From positions 1-64,000 of the forward strand of contig CALTTP010000005.1 of assembly GCA_943912255.1 (NCBI GenBank): a DNA stretch of 64,000 nt, in the 5' to 3' direction. This document shows, in pieces, positions 9,289 through 18,299 of this stretch (positions are counted from its first letter, which is position 1; the number at the start of each line of letters is the position of its first letter). The DNA is from an uncultured Peptoniphilaceae bacterium. GTDB taxonomy: Bacteria > Bacillota > Clostridia > Tissierellales > Peptoniphilaceae. Below the pieces are notes generated by a model. That model ran no database searches. It saw nothing but the letters and a program-made list of their open reading frames with translations, and was not told the DNA's origin. The position numbers and the translations under genes are program-made.

Positions 9289-10246
9289 GGGTTATGTTTC
9301 AGTCTATACACTAATTGTGTTCATGCTATTAACGGGAATAATAACAGTGCTAATCCTTGGACTTCGTTTTGAATCTAAGAAGGCTATAAATAAAGAGGCT
9401 TACTACCAAAATGTACTTATAGCAAGATCTGTCTACTATAGGATAAAAAAGGATGAGAGATTTCTTGAATTTATGAAAGACCCCCGAAATAATAAGGATA
9501 AGTCAATAAGCATAGAGGATTTGGGGTTGGAATGCTATAATGAAAAAATTCCAGTAAAGTTGCAAAAGACTACTAGGGGGTATGTGCTAACCTACAAAAT
9601 AGATTATAAAGGAACAACGACTTTTTCCTCTATAAACTTTAAGGAGACTTCTTCGCCACTATTCAATGAGTTTTCTGTAGTTAAGACAGATGAAGAGGAT
9701 ATTGAAATGCTTTTGGACAATTCGTTGGAGAAAATAGAAGGAGATTTAGTCTTTTATCAAGATGAAAAGGACCTTTACTATCTTAAACAAGAGGAATATC
9801 AAAGGCTTATAGAGGAATTTACAAGGGTTGACAGTGAAATTAATGAAGAGAAAAGGGACGATGAAGGACTGGAAATTGACCAGGAACCAAAGATAATTGA
9901 TGAAAAGCCTGAAGAAATAGATATTAGAGATTATTTAAATCATTTTAATAAAATTGAGGGAGAGTATTTCTATATCCTGGAAAACTTTAAGGTTTTGTCT
10001 AAGGAAAATCCAAAACTTAAAGGTATATGCCAACTTAAACAGGAAGGGGAGAAGGAAGGGAAATTAGACTTTCAAGGGCTTTTAATAAACTACAGTGGCT
10101 ATGGTGACGTAAAAGTAAAGGGCAAGGTTATTGAAGTAGAAAAATATCAAGGGGATTGTAAACTGGACTTAAATATTGTTCAAGGGCTAAGAGCTTTTAC
10201 AAAACTAGACGATAGCCCACAAATCCTAGGATTTTTTATAAAGTAA
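9278..10246 (+). CDS. Membrane-anchored protein ending the pilus operon (PilX/ComGG-like position)
   Basis: 322 residues from ATG 9278, preceded by GAGGTGG. The N-terminus has one hydrophobic helix (YVSVYTLIVFMLLTGIITVLIL) without the KG/FTLxE processing site, as in PilX/GspK-like or ComGG-like last subunits. The remaining 280 residues are highly acidic, with a Glu/Asp-rich stretch around 180-215, and have no motif I recognise. It overlaps the previous minor pilin by 11 bases, so it probably belongs to the same fibre system; its function is inferred only from position. Confidence 0.65.
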   Translation: MKTKGYVSVYTLIVFMLLTGIITVLILGLRFESKKAINKEAYYQNVLIARSVYYRIKKDERFLEFMKDPRNNKDKSISIEDLGLECYNEKIPVKLQKTTRGYVLTYKIDYKGTTTFSSINFKETSSPLFNEFSVVKTDEEDIEMLLDNSLEKIEGDLVFYQDEKDLYYLKQEEYQRLIEEFTRVDSEINEEKRDDEGLEIDQEPKIIDEKPEEIDIRDYLNHFNKIEGEYFYILENFKVLSKENPKLKGICQLKQEGEKEGKLDFQGLLINYSGYGDVKVKGKVIEVEKYQGDCKLDLNIVQGLRAFTKLDDSPQILGFFIK

Positions 10247-10250
10247 CCTA

Positions 10251-10259
10251 TGCTATAAT
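10251..10259 (+). promoter_or_regulatory. Extended -10 promoter before moaA
   Basis: TGCTATAAT (10251-10259) is a TGn-TATAAT extended -10 element directly after the pilus operon; the -35 region is poor. Transcription would begin about 10266, giving a leader of only about ten bases before the moaA ATG. This separates the molybdopterin genes from the pilus operon. Confidence 0.55.
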
Positions 10260-10275
10260 TGTTTTAGGTGAGAAG

Positions 10276-11226
10276 ATGAAAGATAGATTTGGAAGAGAGA
10301 TTAACTACTTGAGAATCTCAATCACCGACAGATGCAATTTAAGGTGTAAGTACTGTATGCCGGAAAATGGTTTCTGCAAGGTGGATTCTAAAGAAGTATT
10401 GACAATAGATGAATATTTAAAAATAGTAAAGGCCTTTAAGGAACTGGGAATTGAAAAAGTTAGGATAACTGGAGGGGAACCTTTGGTAAAAAGAGGAGTT
10501 GTGGACTTGATTCAAGGCATTAAAGAGATTGGAATCAAGGATATCTCCATGACCACCAATGGAATTCTACTAGGTGATATGGCAAGGGATTTAAAGAAAG
10601 CTGGCCTAGATAGAGTCAATATATCCTTAGACAGCTTAAACCCTACAAGGTATAGGGAGATAACTAGAGGGGGAGATCTACAAAAAGTACTAGAGAGTAT
10701 TGAGATTTGCAAAGAAGTAGGAATCAAACCCATAAAGATAAATACTGTAGTACTTAGGTCCTTTAATCTAGATGAGTTTAGAGATTTTATAGACCTAACT
10801 AAAAATGAAGATATCATAGTTAGATTTATAGAACTTATGCCCATAGGTGAGGCTATTCAGTACAAGAATAACTTTGTATCCAATGAGGAACTGATTAAAC
10901 TTTGTACCAATTTAACCCCTATTGAGACTAAAAGGGTTTCAGGTCCTGCTAAGTACTATAAGATTGAAGGATATAAGGGAAAAGTAGGCTTTATTAACCC
11001 TATTTCCTGCAACTTCTGCAAAAACTGCAACAGGCTTAGACTGACAGTTAAAGGAAAGATAGTCCTATGTCTACACTCAAGTAAGACCGTGGATATTAAG
11101 ACTCCTTTAAGAGAAAATAAGGATATAAAGGAGATAATTTTAAAGGCCATTGATAAAAAGCCAGAAAGACATTCCCTAATTCAAGGGAAATACAATAAAA
11201 CTGATATGAATGAAATTGGAGGATAA
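10276..11226 (+). CDS. moaA: GTP 3',8-cyclase MoaA (radical SAM, molybdopterin biosynthesis)
   Basis: 316 residues. MoaA converts GTP to 3',8-cyclo-GTP with SAM as radical source, the first step of molybdenum cofactor synthesis. The N-terminal radical SAM cluster site is CNLRCKYC, followed by the SAM-binding ITGGEPL. The second, substrate-binding cluster appears as CNFCKNCNRLRL with a further cysteine in VLCLHS. The usual C-terminal Gly-Gly (here IGG) is present. Its stop abuts the moaC start. MoaE, MoaD and MoeA are not in the window. Confidence 0.95.
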   Translation: MKDRFGREINYLRISITDRCNLRCKYCMPENGFCKVDSKEVLTIDEYLKIVKAFKELGIEKVRITGGEPLVKRGVVDLIQGIKEIGIKDISMTTNGILLGDMARDLKKAGLDRVNISLDSLNPTRYREITRGGDLQKVLESIEICKEVGIKPIKINTVVLRSFNLDEFRDFIDLTKNEDIIVRFIELMPIGEAIQYKNNFVSNEELIKLCTNLTPIETKRVSGPAKYYKIEGYKGKVGFINPISCNFCKNCNRLRLTVKGKIVLCLHSSKTVDIKTPLRENKDIKEIILKAIDKKPERHSLIQGKYNKTDMNEIGG

Positions 11227-12132
11227 ATGGATTTAACCCATATTAATAGCCAAGGCAGGGCCAAGATGGTGGACATATCTGAAAAAGAGGATACTCTTCG
11301 CGTGGCCACTGCTAAGGCGACTATAAAAATGAAAAAGGAAACTTTAGACAGAATAAAATCCGGCGGTATCAAAAAGGGGGATGTGCTAGCCGTTGCTCAA
11401 GTGGCAGGGATTATGGGAGCAAAAAACACATCGGCTACCATACCCATGTGTCACAATATACTCCTTTCTGGTGTGGATATTGAATTTGAGACAAAAGAAA
11501 ATGCTATCCATATCTTATGTACTGTTAAGACCACGGGAAAGACGGGGGTGGAAATGGAAGCCTTAGTAGGTTGCACCAATGCGGCTTTGACCATTTATGA
11601 CATGTGTAAGGCCATTGATAGAGGAATGATAATTGAGGAAGTGAAGCTAATGGAAAAGACTGGAGGAAAGTCTGGTCACTATATAAGGGAAAATAGAGTT
11701 GGAGAAGTTGTAGATGTGAATATTTCCTTGGAGAAAGGCGTTGTTAAAACCCCTGTGGAAGTAGGAAATTTAATTGAAAACTTCGGCCTTGAAAATGATG
11801 CCCATGGTGGCAATTGGCATAGACAGATTAGTCTACTTGCAGAAGAGAGTATCGACAAAATGAAGAAGATGGGATTTCCTGAACTAAAAGATGGAGATTT
11901 TGCGGAAAATATTACCACAAGAGGTTTGGTTCTTCATGAACTGCCTGTGGGAACTAAGTTTTCCATTGGAGAAACCCTTCTGGAAGTGACTCAAATCGGT
12001 AAAAAATGCCATAAGGGTTGTGCCATAAAGGAAAAAGTTGGAAGTTGCATCATGCCAACAGAAGGTATCTTTGCCAAGGTGCTCAAGGGAGGACCTATTA
12101 AGAAGGGCGATGAAATAAAGATTTTAGACTAA
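11227..12132 (+). CDS. moaC: MoaC-MOSC fusion protein (cyclic pyranopterin monophosphate synthase + MOSC domain)
   Basis: 301 residues in two domains. Residues 1-157 are MoaC: HINSQGRAKMVDIS at the start, IPMCHNILLSGVDIEF, MEALVGCTNAALTIYDMCK and the final KTGGKSGHY; this turns 3',8-cyclo-GTP into cPMP. Residues 158-301 form a MOSC domain (sulfur-carrier fold; related proteins handle molybdenum cofactor or act as sulfurtransferases), with the conserved cysteine in KKCHKGC and a GDFAENITTRGL segment. MOSC domains in this position often carry the label MogA-like/MoaB-associated in clostridia. It starts directly after the moaA stop and is followed by comM eleven bases on. Confidence 0.92.
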   Translation: MDLTHINSQGRAKMVDISEKEDTLRVATAKATIKMKKETLDRIKSGGIKKGDVLAVAQVAGIMGAKNTSATIPMCHNILLSGVDIEFETKENAIHILCTVKTTGKTGVEMEALVGCTNAALTIYDMCKAIDRGMIIEEVKLMEKTGGKSGHYIRENRVGEVVDVNISLEKGVVKTPVEVGNLIENFGLENDAHGGNWHRQISLLAEESIDKMKKMGFPELKDGDFAENITTRGLVLHELPVGTKFSIGETLLEVTQIGKKCHKGCAIKEKVGSCIMPTEGIFAKVLKGGPIKKGDEIKILD

Positions 12133-12142
12133 AGGAGAAGAA

Positions 12143-13672
12143 ATGTATTCTAAGATATACACCTGTTTTCTTGAAGGTTTACAAGGTTATAAAGTGGAAG
12201 TTGAGGCAGATATTGCCAGAGGGCTTCAAGCTTTTAATATAGTAGGTCTGGCAGATGTGTCCATTAAAGAAGCTAAGGAAAGAGTTAGATCGGCCATTAC
12301 AAATTCAGGGTTTAAGTTTCCCCTAGGTAGGATTACTATAAATTTAGCGCCGGCAAATTTAAAAAAGGAAGGTTCTCAATTGGACATTTCCATAGGTGTT
12401 GCAATACTAACAGCCCACGGTACTGTAATAAAAGAACCAGAGGAAGATATATCCTTTATAGGAGAACTATCCCTAGATGGAAGGCTTATGGCAGTAGATG
12501 GAGCCCTTCCCATGGCTATTTCTTTAAAGGAGATGGGCTTTAAAAGAGTGGTAGTTCCAGAAGAAAACAAGGAAGAATGCTCATTGGTAAAGGGCATTGA
12601 TATAATACCAGTGGAAAACTTGAGCCAATTAGTGGATTACTTAAATGAAAAAGTTCAAATAGAGCCTTTTAATGATGATGTCTTTAAAGACTTTCACCAG
12701 GAAGATGACTATGAAATAGATTTTTCTGAGATTAAGGGCCAAAGCAATTTGAAAAGAGCCATGGAAATAGCCGCTGCAGGAGAACATAATCTTTTGATGA
12801 TTGGCCCTCCTGGTGCTGGAAAGACCATGGCGGCCATGAGACTCCCTACAATTCTGCCACCTTTGGATTTTGATGAATCCATGGAATGTACCAAAATATA
12901 TTCTGTAAGTGGAGAATTAAAGGAAAATAAATTGATAACTAAAAGACCTTTTAGAGCGCCTCACCACACCAGCTCTTCTGTATCCATAATTGGTGGGGGA
13001 AGAATACCAAAGCCAGGAGAAATTTCTCTTGCCCATAATGGCGCCCTTTTCCTAGATGAGTTGCCAGAATTTCCCAAGTCCACAATTGAAGTTCTAAGAC
13101 AACCCCTAGAAGAAAAGACCATAACCATATCTAGAGCCAATGCAACCTTGACCTATCCTGCAAACTTCCTCTTTGTAGCAGGGGCAAATCCATGTCCTTG
13201 CGGTTACTTCGGGTCAGAAGATCATGAATGTAATTGTTCTGCTTTTCAGATTAAAAGATACTTGGGAAAAATTTCCAGGCCAATCCTTGATAGAATAGAT
13301 ATCCATGTAGATGTAAAACCTGTAAAGTTAAAGGACTTAAGGGACAATACAAAGGAAGAAAGCTCCAGTGAAATAAGAAAAAGGGTAGTTGCCACAAGGA
13401 AAATGCAAAAAGAGAGATTTGACAAAGAAAAGATAAAGACCAATGGTCAAATGAACAATAGACTGATAAAAAAATATGTAAAACTTTCAAAAGACTTAGA
13501 TGAACTGTTGGAATCAGCCTATGAAAAGTACAAGTTCTCTGCAAGAAGCATCAACAAGATACTAAAACTATGTAGAACAATTGCGGACTTGGACAATAGC
13601 CAGGAGATTTTAGAAAAACATCTTCTAGAAGCCATAAGGTTTAGAACGGTGGATACAAAGTACTGGGGATAG
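12143..13672 (+). CDS. comM: ComM/YifB family AAA+ helicase (Mg-chelatase-like)
   Basis: 509 residues. ComM is a hexameric branch-migration helicase that helps integrate transforming DNA. Order of domains: N-terminal Lon-protease-like fold (1-170, GLQAFNIVGLADVSIKEAKERV), AAA+ core with Walker A GPPGAGKT, Walker B GALFLDELPEF, a short cysteine-rich insert NPCPCGYFGSEDHECNCS, and the C-terminal Mg-chelatase helical domain. GGAGAAG precedes ATG 12143. Location in the same direction as the pilus operon supports a DNA-uptake role, though the gene is also found in non-competent bacteria. Confidence 0.93.
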   Translation: MYSKIYTCFLEGLQGYKVEVEADIARGLQAFNIVGLADVSIKEAKERVRSAITNSGFKFPLGRITINLAPANLKKEGSQLDISIGVAILTAHGTVIKEPEEDISFIGELSLDGRLMAVDGALPMAISLKEMGFKRVVVPEENKEECSLVKGIDIIPVENLSQLVDYLNEKVQIEPFNDDVFKDFHQEDDYEIDFSEIKGQSNLKRAMEIAAAGEHNLLMIGPPGAGKTMAAMRLPTILPPLDFDESMECTKIYSVSGELKENKLITKRPFRAPHHTSSSVSIIGGGRIPKPGEISLAHNGALFLDELPEFPKSTIEVLRQPLEEKTITISRANATLTYPANFLFVAGANPCPCGYFGSEDHECNCSAFQIKRYLGKISRPILDRIDIHVDVKPVKLKDLRDNTKEESSSEIRKRVVATRKMQKERFDKEKIKTNGQMNNRLIKKYVKLSKDLDELLESAYEKYKFSARSINKILKLCRTIADLDNSQEILEKHLLEAIRFRTVDTKYWG

Positions 13673-13729
13673 GAATATTTTACAGAGATAAGGAAAGTAA
13701 ATAAGTAAATAATAGTTGAATAGTGCATT

Positions 13730-13759
13730 ACCCCTTTGCCGTTGGTGAAGGGGTTTTGT
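13730..13759 (+). terminator. Intrinsic terminator after comM
   Basis: ACCCCTT (13730-13736) pairs with AAGGGGT (13748-13754), with TTTT following. It closes the moaA-moaC-comM unit before the corrinoid operon. Confidence 0.75.
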
Positions 13760-13878
13760 GTTTTTAGGTGATATTAGCAATTATGATGAAATCCAAGTTT
13801 TTCGTTGGACAAATATTACGATAGCTAATAGAATAGAGGGTATAGAGATAAATAAATGTAAGAGTGAGTTGTGATTAT

Positions 13879-14748
13879 ATGAAGATAAGAAATTATACAT
13901 GTGTGCCTGATGATAGCTTGGAAAGTAGGGTAGAAAAGGCCTTTAATAGTCTTGGTTTAAAAGGGGCTATGGATAATTCTCCTGAGGATATCATAAAGTT
14001 TTATTCTGGAATTTCCAAAGATAAGAAAGACAATCTTATTCTATATCCACTAAATCATACGGTGGAAATTTCGGCTTATGGTGGAACCGTAAAGACAGAA
14101 CCTAAGAGTCTTTCTAAAAATGGGGAAGTCATATTTGAAGATTTAGATGATTTATTGACAAATATGAACTTTAATTGGGAAGATAAGGTTTTAAATAATT
14201 ATATTGAAGGAGCCAAGGGCCTTATAGCCATGGGATTAGAACCTGTGTACTGTATTTCTGGACCTCTTACGATTTTAAATGGACTTATTGATATATCAAA
14301 GGTCTTTAAGGCTTTAAGAAGGGACAAAGAAAAGGTGTTTGAAATTTTAGAGCTCATATCTAAAGATTTATTGTTATACATAGATAGTCTGGAAAAAGTG
14401 GGACTTAAGACTATTTCTTTTTCTGATTCCATAATGTCTGTGGATATTATTGGGCCTAAGTATTTTTGTGAAATATTAGTAGGAATCACTTTACCTTTTT
14501 TGAAGAAGATTTGGCAGAATAAAAATTTGCAGGTTATTCTATGTCCAAAGCTTTCTTTAGGGTTAATGGACTGTGGTCTTGCAACTTTAGAAGAATTACC
14601 TGTAGATAGGGGATTAAGTTATTTAAAGGCTTGTAAATCTATAAGTGAAAGAGCTAAGATAGTGGGAAAAATATGTCCCAAGGATGAAAATTATTGTACA
14701 GATAATTTTCATAAATTAAATAGTATTGTATTGGGGGATGAAAAATGA
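13879..14748 (+). CDS. Short UroD-fold corrinoid methyltransferase (first of two)
   Basis: About 289 residues of the uroporphyrinogen-decarboxylase superfamily as used in corrinoid methyl transfer. Clues are the SGPLTILNGLIDISKVFKALRRDKEKVFEILELI core, SFSDSIMSVDIIGPKYF, and C-terminal cysteines in the usual zinc-site region, although the standard HxC is reduced to a lone Cys (VILCPK). It overlaps the corrinoid protein gene by four bases. Shorter and more divergent than the second UroD-fold protein, it could be the methyltetrahydrofolate-side or substrate-side enzyme. ATG 13879 is my choice; GTG 13864 is possible and neither has a strong ribosome site. Confidence 0.75.
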   Translation: MKIRNYTCVPDDSLESRVEKAFNSLGLKGAMDNSPEDIIKFYSGISKDKKDNLILYPLNHTVEISAYGGTVKTEPKSLSKNGEVIFEDLDDLLTNMNFNWEDKVLNNYIEGAKGLIAMGLEPVYCISGPLTILNGLIDISKVFKALRRDKEKVFEILELISKDLLLYIDSLEKVGLKTISFSDSIMSVDIIGPKYFCEILVGITLPFLKKIWQNKNLQVILCPKLSLGLMDCGLATLEELPVDRGLSYLKACKSISERAKIVGKICPKDENYCTDNFHKLNSIVLGDEK

Positions 14749-15389
14749 CCAAAGAAGAATTACTAAAAAAACTTTCAGATGATGTATTCTACATGGAAGA
14801 TGAAGAGGTTGTAGAAACGGCTAAAAAGTACTTAGATGAGGGTTATCCTGCCATTGATGGAATAATGGAAGGGTTAATTGACGGGATGAATAGAGCGGGA
14901 AAATTATATGAAGAAGAGGAGTATTTTATTACGGATATTCTTCTATGTTCTGACGCCTTAAATGCAGGTATTGACGTTCTAAAACCCCATGTAAAGGATG
15001 ATCAAAAAGTTGAGAGAATCAAGGGAGTCATTGGAGTTGTAGAAGGAGATACCCATGATATTGGGAAAAATCTTGTTAAAATAATGCTGGAAGCTGGCGG
15101 ATTTGAAATGATAGATTTAGGGAAGGATGTAAAATTAGAAAAATTTGTTGAAGTTGCTCAAGAGGAAAATGCTAAGTTTATCTGTATGTCCACTTTGATG
15201 ACCACTACCATGGATGGCATGAAAAAGGTAATTGATATGTTAAAGGAAAAGGGAATAAGAGAGGACTTTAAAGTAATGGTAGGTGGAGGAGCTGTAAGTG
15301 AGAAGTTTGCCCAAGAAATTGGTGCCGATGGATATTCGGAGAATGCTGTAGAAGCTGTGGAACTTGCAAAGAATCTTTTAGTGAATTAA
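14745..15389 (+). CDS. Methyl-accepting corrinoid protein (MtaC/MtbC family)
   Basis: 214 residues. An N-terminal helical cap (about 1-85, DGMNRAGKLYEEEEYFITDILL) precedes a B12-binding Rossmann domain with the lower-ligand motif GDTHDIGKNLV (DxHxxG) and the glycine-rich VMVGGGAVSE. The cobalamin cofactor carries the methyl group between substrate and acceptor methyltransferases in the cytoplasm. Translation is coupled to the upstream UroD-fold gene (ATGA overlap), and the RACo-type activator follows by one base. A truncated near-copy of its N-terminus occurs at 26420. Confidence 0.92.
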   Translation: MTKEELLKKLSDDVFYMEDEEVVETAKKYLDEGYPAIDGIMEGLIDGMNRAGKLYEEEEYFITDILLCSDALNAGIDVLKPHVKDDQKVERIKGVIGVVEGDTHDIGKNLVKIMLEAGGFEMIDLGKDVKLEKFVEVAQEENAKFICMSTLMTTTMDGMKKVIDMLKEKGIREDFKVMVGGGAVSEKFAQEIGADGYSENAVEAVELAKNLLVN

Positions 15390-15390
15390 G

Positions 15391-17145
15391 ATGGCAAGAA
15401 TAATACTTGAGAATAGTAGCTTTTCCTATAGGGAAGGAGAAAGTCTATACTCTATATTAAGACGAAATGGAATACCCTTTGACGCACCTTGTAATGGGAA
15501 AGGCAGTTGTGGAAAATGTCTTGTTAAGATAAAAAATGTCAAATCTCCCTCAGAATTAGATAAGAAGTTCATATCTGAAACTCTTTTAGAAAAGGGATTT
15601 AGACTTGCTTGTGGTTACTATCCTAAGGGGGATCTGTCTTTAGAAATTCCAAGAAAAAGTTTGAGTTTTTTAAAGGAGGATTTGTTTGAGTATTCAAAGG
15701 TCTTAAACTCATTGAGGATTGAAAAGGTTGAAATTTCAAGGGATAAAATTAGAGGTTCTTCATCTGTTGAAAATTATTTAATGAGTTTTTTCAAGGTAAA
15801 AGAAATATCTTTAAATGCCTTGAACTCACTTAATCAACAATGCAATGACTATTATGGAATCGTCTATGAAGATGTGTTAGTTAGTTTAAGAAGTACTCCT
15901 GTGAAAAACCTGTTTGGGATAGCTGTGGATATTGGAAGTACAACTTTATGCATATCCTTGGTGGATTTAAAAAGGGGCAAGGAGCTTTGTAGATTAACCG
16001 AAATAAATAAATTGACCACTTATGGTGCGGATGTCTTTACAAGAATTGAAGAAGTAATTAAAAATCCTTCAAGTCTTCAGACCATGAACAATATTTTGAT
16101 AAAACAGATTGAAAAAATAGCCCTTTCTCTTATAGAGAGGGAAGGTGTATTAAAGGATGAACTGGTTGAAATGGTAGTGACTGGTAACACTACAATGCTT
16201 TCGATTTTTCAAGGTTTGGACATAAGCTACTTAGGAAAATCCCCATATATCCCCATAAGTATAGAGGGTAAAATATATAAAAATCTGGAATTGGGATTTA
16301 ATAAATTAAAGCCTTTTAATATCCAGATTTTTCCCTGTGTTTCGGCGTTTGTTGGCGGCGATGTGCTGTCTGGAGGGATATATAAGGACTTCTTTAACTC
16401 TGAAAAGATTGAAATTCTTATAGATATGGGAACAAATGGGGAGATTTTATTTAATAACAGGGGAAAGTTTTATGCAACTTCCTGCGCTCTAGGACCTTGC
16501 TTAGAGGGGATGAATATAAGTTGTGGAATGAGAGCAGAAGAAGGAAGCATTGATAGGGTTAGGATAGAAGATGGGAAAGTGAAATATCGCTGCATTGGTA
16601 ATGTTAATCCAAAGGGGATCTGCGGATCTGGAATGATTTCAGTAGTAAGTGAACTTGTTAAAGAGAAGATTGTTAATTCTAAAGGTGCTTTTACAAAGGA
16701 TGAAGATATTATTAATTTATACAAGTCCTATTTGGATAGGGATAATAAAAGGTTTTTTCTCGATGAAAACAAGGAAATCTACATCAGTCAAAAAGATATA
16801 AGACAGGTTCAATTGGCAAAGGGAGCTTTACTTTCGGGGCTAAAAGTCTTACTAGATGAGTCAAAGCTGTCCTTCTATGATGTTGAAAAGGTCTATATTG
16901 CTGGTCAATTTGGTTCATATGTCGATAGAGAGGATATCCTTGGAATAGGCATTTTACCAAAGTTTGTAGTGGATAAAATTGAATATATTGGAAATTCTTC
17001 TTTAAAGGGTGGGATTGTAAGCCTTTTAAATCCAAGAAAATTAAAAGAAGTACAGGAGATTACAGATAAAATTACGTACATCAATTTATCATCTAGGGAA
17101 AATTATGATAGATTGTTTGCAAAATCATTGATATTTGATATTTAG
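15391..17145 (+). CDS. RACo-type reductive activator of corrinoid proteins (ASKHA-domain ferredoxin)
   Basis: 584 residues. The N-terminal plant-type [2Fe-2S] domain shows CNGKGSCGKC with another Cys at about residue 75 (LACGYYP). A linker leads to a large ASKHA (actin-like ATPase) domain with GIAVDIGSTTLCISLV, the phosphate-binding GNTTMLSIF and IDMGTNGEI, ending YIAGQFGSYVDREDILGIG. RACo proteins use ATP to drive reduction of inactive Co(II) corrinoid to Co(I). It lies one base after the corrinoid gene, exactly the pairing expected for O-demethylase-type methyltransferase systems. Confidence 0.93.
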   Translation: MARIILENSSFSYREGESLYSILRRNGIPFDAPCNGKGSCGKCLVKIKNVKSPSELDKKFISETLLEKGFRLACGYYPKGDLSLEIPRKSLSFLKEDLFEYSKVLNSLRIEKVEISRDKIRGSSSVENYLMSFFKVKEISLNALNSLNQQCNDYYGIVYEDVLVSLRSTPVKNLFGIAVDIGSTTLCISLVDLKRGKELCRLTEINKLTTYGADVFTRIEEVIKNPSSLQTMNNILIKQIEKIALSLIEREGVLKDELVEMVVTGNTTMLSIFQGLDISYLGKSPYIPISIEGKIYKNLELGFNKLKPFNIQIFPCVSAFVGGDVLSGGIYKDFFNSEKIEILIDMGTNGEILFNNRGKFYATSCALGPCLEGMNISCGMRAEEGSIDRVRIEDGKVKYRCIGNVNPKGICGSGMISVVSELVKEKIVNSKGAFTKDEDIINLYKSYLDRDNKRFFLDENKEIYISQKDIRQVQLAKGALLSGLKVLLDESKLSFYDVEKVYIAGQFGSYVDREDILGIGILPKFVVDKIEYIGNSSLKGGIVSLLNPRKLKEVQEITDKITYINLSSRENYDRLFAKSLIFDI

Positions 17146-17155
17146 GAGGAGTAAA

Positions 17156-18181
17156 TTGAGTGAAAAAAGATTAGGTGTGTCTGGTGAAATTGGAGAAACG
17201 GCTATGAAGTTGTATAACTTCACTTCCTATGAATATTGTCACAACCCTAAATTTATGAAGGATATAGTTCTAAGGACCTATGAAGATTTTGGTTTGGACG
17301 ATGTGGGAGTAGGATTGGGGTTACAGGGTTTGGCGGAGGCCTTTGGATCCAAGGTGGAGTACCCAGAGGACTCCCTAAAATATGTAATTGAGCCTAAGGT
17401 TAAGAGGGTTGAAGATATTAAAAGTTTAAAAATTCCAAACCCTTTAAAGGATAAAAGGTTGCCCTTGGTACTAGAAGGGGGCGAGATGCTAATTGATGAA
17501 TTTAAAGGACAAAAGGAAATTGGATTGGATATTGCAGGACCGATGTCCGTTGCTGTAAACTTATGTGGAGCAGATAACCTCTTTAGATGGCTTCGAAAAC
17601 ATCTGGCTTCTGTTCATGAAATGTTAGAAATCATCACAGAAGCTAATAACCTCTACATTGATGAGATGGTTAAAATAGGACTAAATCTAGAATTTTCGGA
17701 TCCCATGGCATCAACTACGGTATTAAGTAAGAAACAATCTGAAGAATTTGCCTTACCATATTTAAGTAAAAACTTAGACCATTATTATGAAATAAGTTCC
17801 AAGAAGGCTTCGCTACATATCTGCGGTAAGACTTCACAAATATGGGACTATATTAGGAAACTTAATATTAAGGCCTTTAGTGTGGATAATATTGAAGATT
17901 TAGCTGAATTGAAGGAAAAGATGGGAGATGTGCACCATATCGTTGGAAATGTTCCGCCGGTGGAAGTGATAAAAAATGGTACCAAGGAGGATATTACAAA
18001 ATCCATAGCGACTTGCATCTTAAAAGGATATGATTCAAAAATGGGATATACCATTGGCGCAGGATGTCAAATTCCGGTAGGGACCTCAGCGGAAAATCTA
18101 CACGCCTATTTCGATACGGCCAAAGAGCTTGGAAAACTACCTATCGATGTAGAGATGTTAGAAGAAATTGTAAACAAATAA
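17156..18181 (+). CDS. UroD-fold corrinoid methyltransferase with MtaA/MtbA-type zinc site (second of two)
   Basis: 341 residues from TTG 17156, supported by AGGAGG five bases upstream; the upstream in-frame ATG at 17135 lies inside the RACo gene. It has the methyltransferase features LDIAGPMSVAVNLCGADNLF, the zinc ligands HxC in SLHICGKTSQIWD and a third cysteine in GAGCQIPVGT. These residues separate it from true uroporphyrinogen decarboxylase. With the corrinoid protein and RACo it makes a system like acetogen O-demethylases, where both methyltransferases may be UroD-like. The substrate is unknown. A 5'-deleted paralogue is at 26521-27245. Confidence 0.88.
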   Translation: MSEKRLGVSGEIGETAMKLYNFTSYEYCHNPKFMKDIVLRTYEDFGLDDVGVGLGLQGLAEAFGSKVEYPEDSLKYVIEPKVKRVEDIKSLKIPNPLKDKRLPLVLEGGEMLIDEFKGQKEIGLDIAGPMSVAVNLCGADNLFRWLRKHLASVHEMLEIITEANNLYIDEMVKIGLNLEFSDPMASTTVLSKKQSEEFALPYLSKNLDHYYEISSKKASLHICGKTSQIWDYIRKLNIKAFSVDNIEDLAELKEKMGDVHHIVGNVPPVEVIKNGTKEDITKSIATCILKGYDSKMGYTIGAGCQIPVGTSAENLHAYFDTAKELGKLPIDVEMLEEIVNK

Positions 18182-18188
18182 ATTTAAG

Positions 18189-18223
18189 TACGCTTTCTTT
18201 ATTGGGAGAAGGCGTATTTTTTT
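18189..18223 (+). terminator. Intrinsic terminator after the corrinoid operon
   Basis: TACGCTTTCT (18189-18198) pairs over ten bases with AGAAGGCGTA (18207-18216), followed by seven or more Ts. A weaker counterpart sits at the same place in the decayed copy (27253-27278). Confidence 0.8.
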
Positions 18224-18299
18224 GATGTAAATGAGGGTTTAATCATTTAACCAAAGTTATAACTTAAAAAAATGAGGTATAAAATTAGTAGGCGGAGAT

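Noticed and set aside
13251..13544. Minus-strand open frames within comM
   Set aside because: Shadow frames opposite a conserved AAA+ gene with no start signals.
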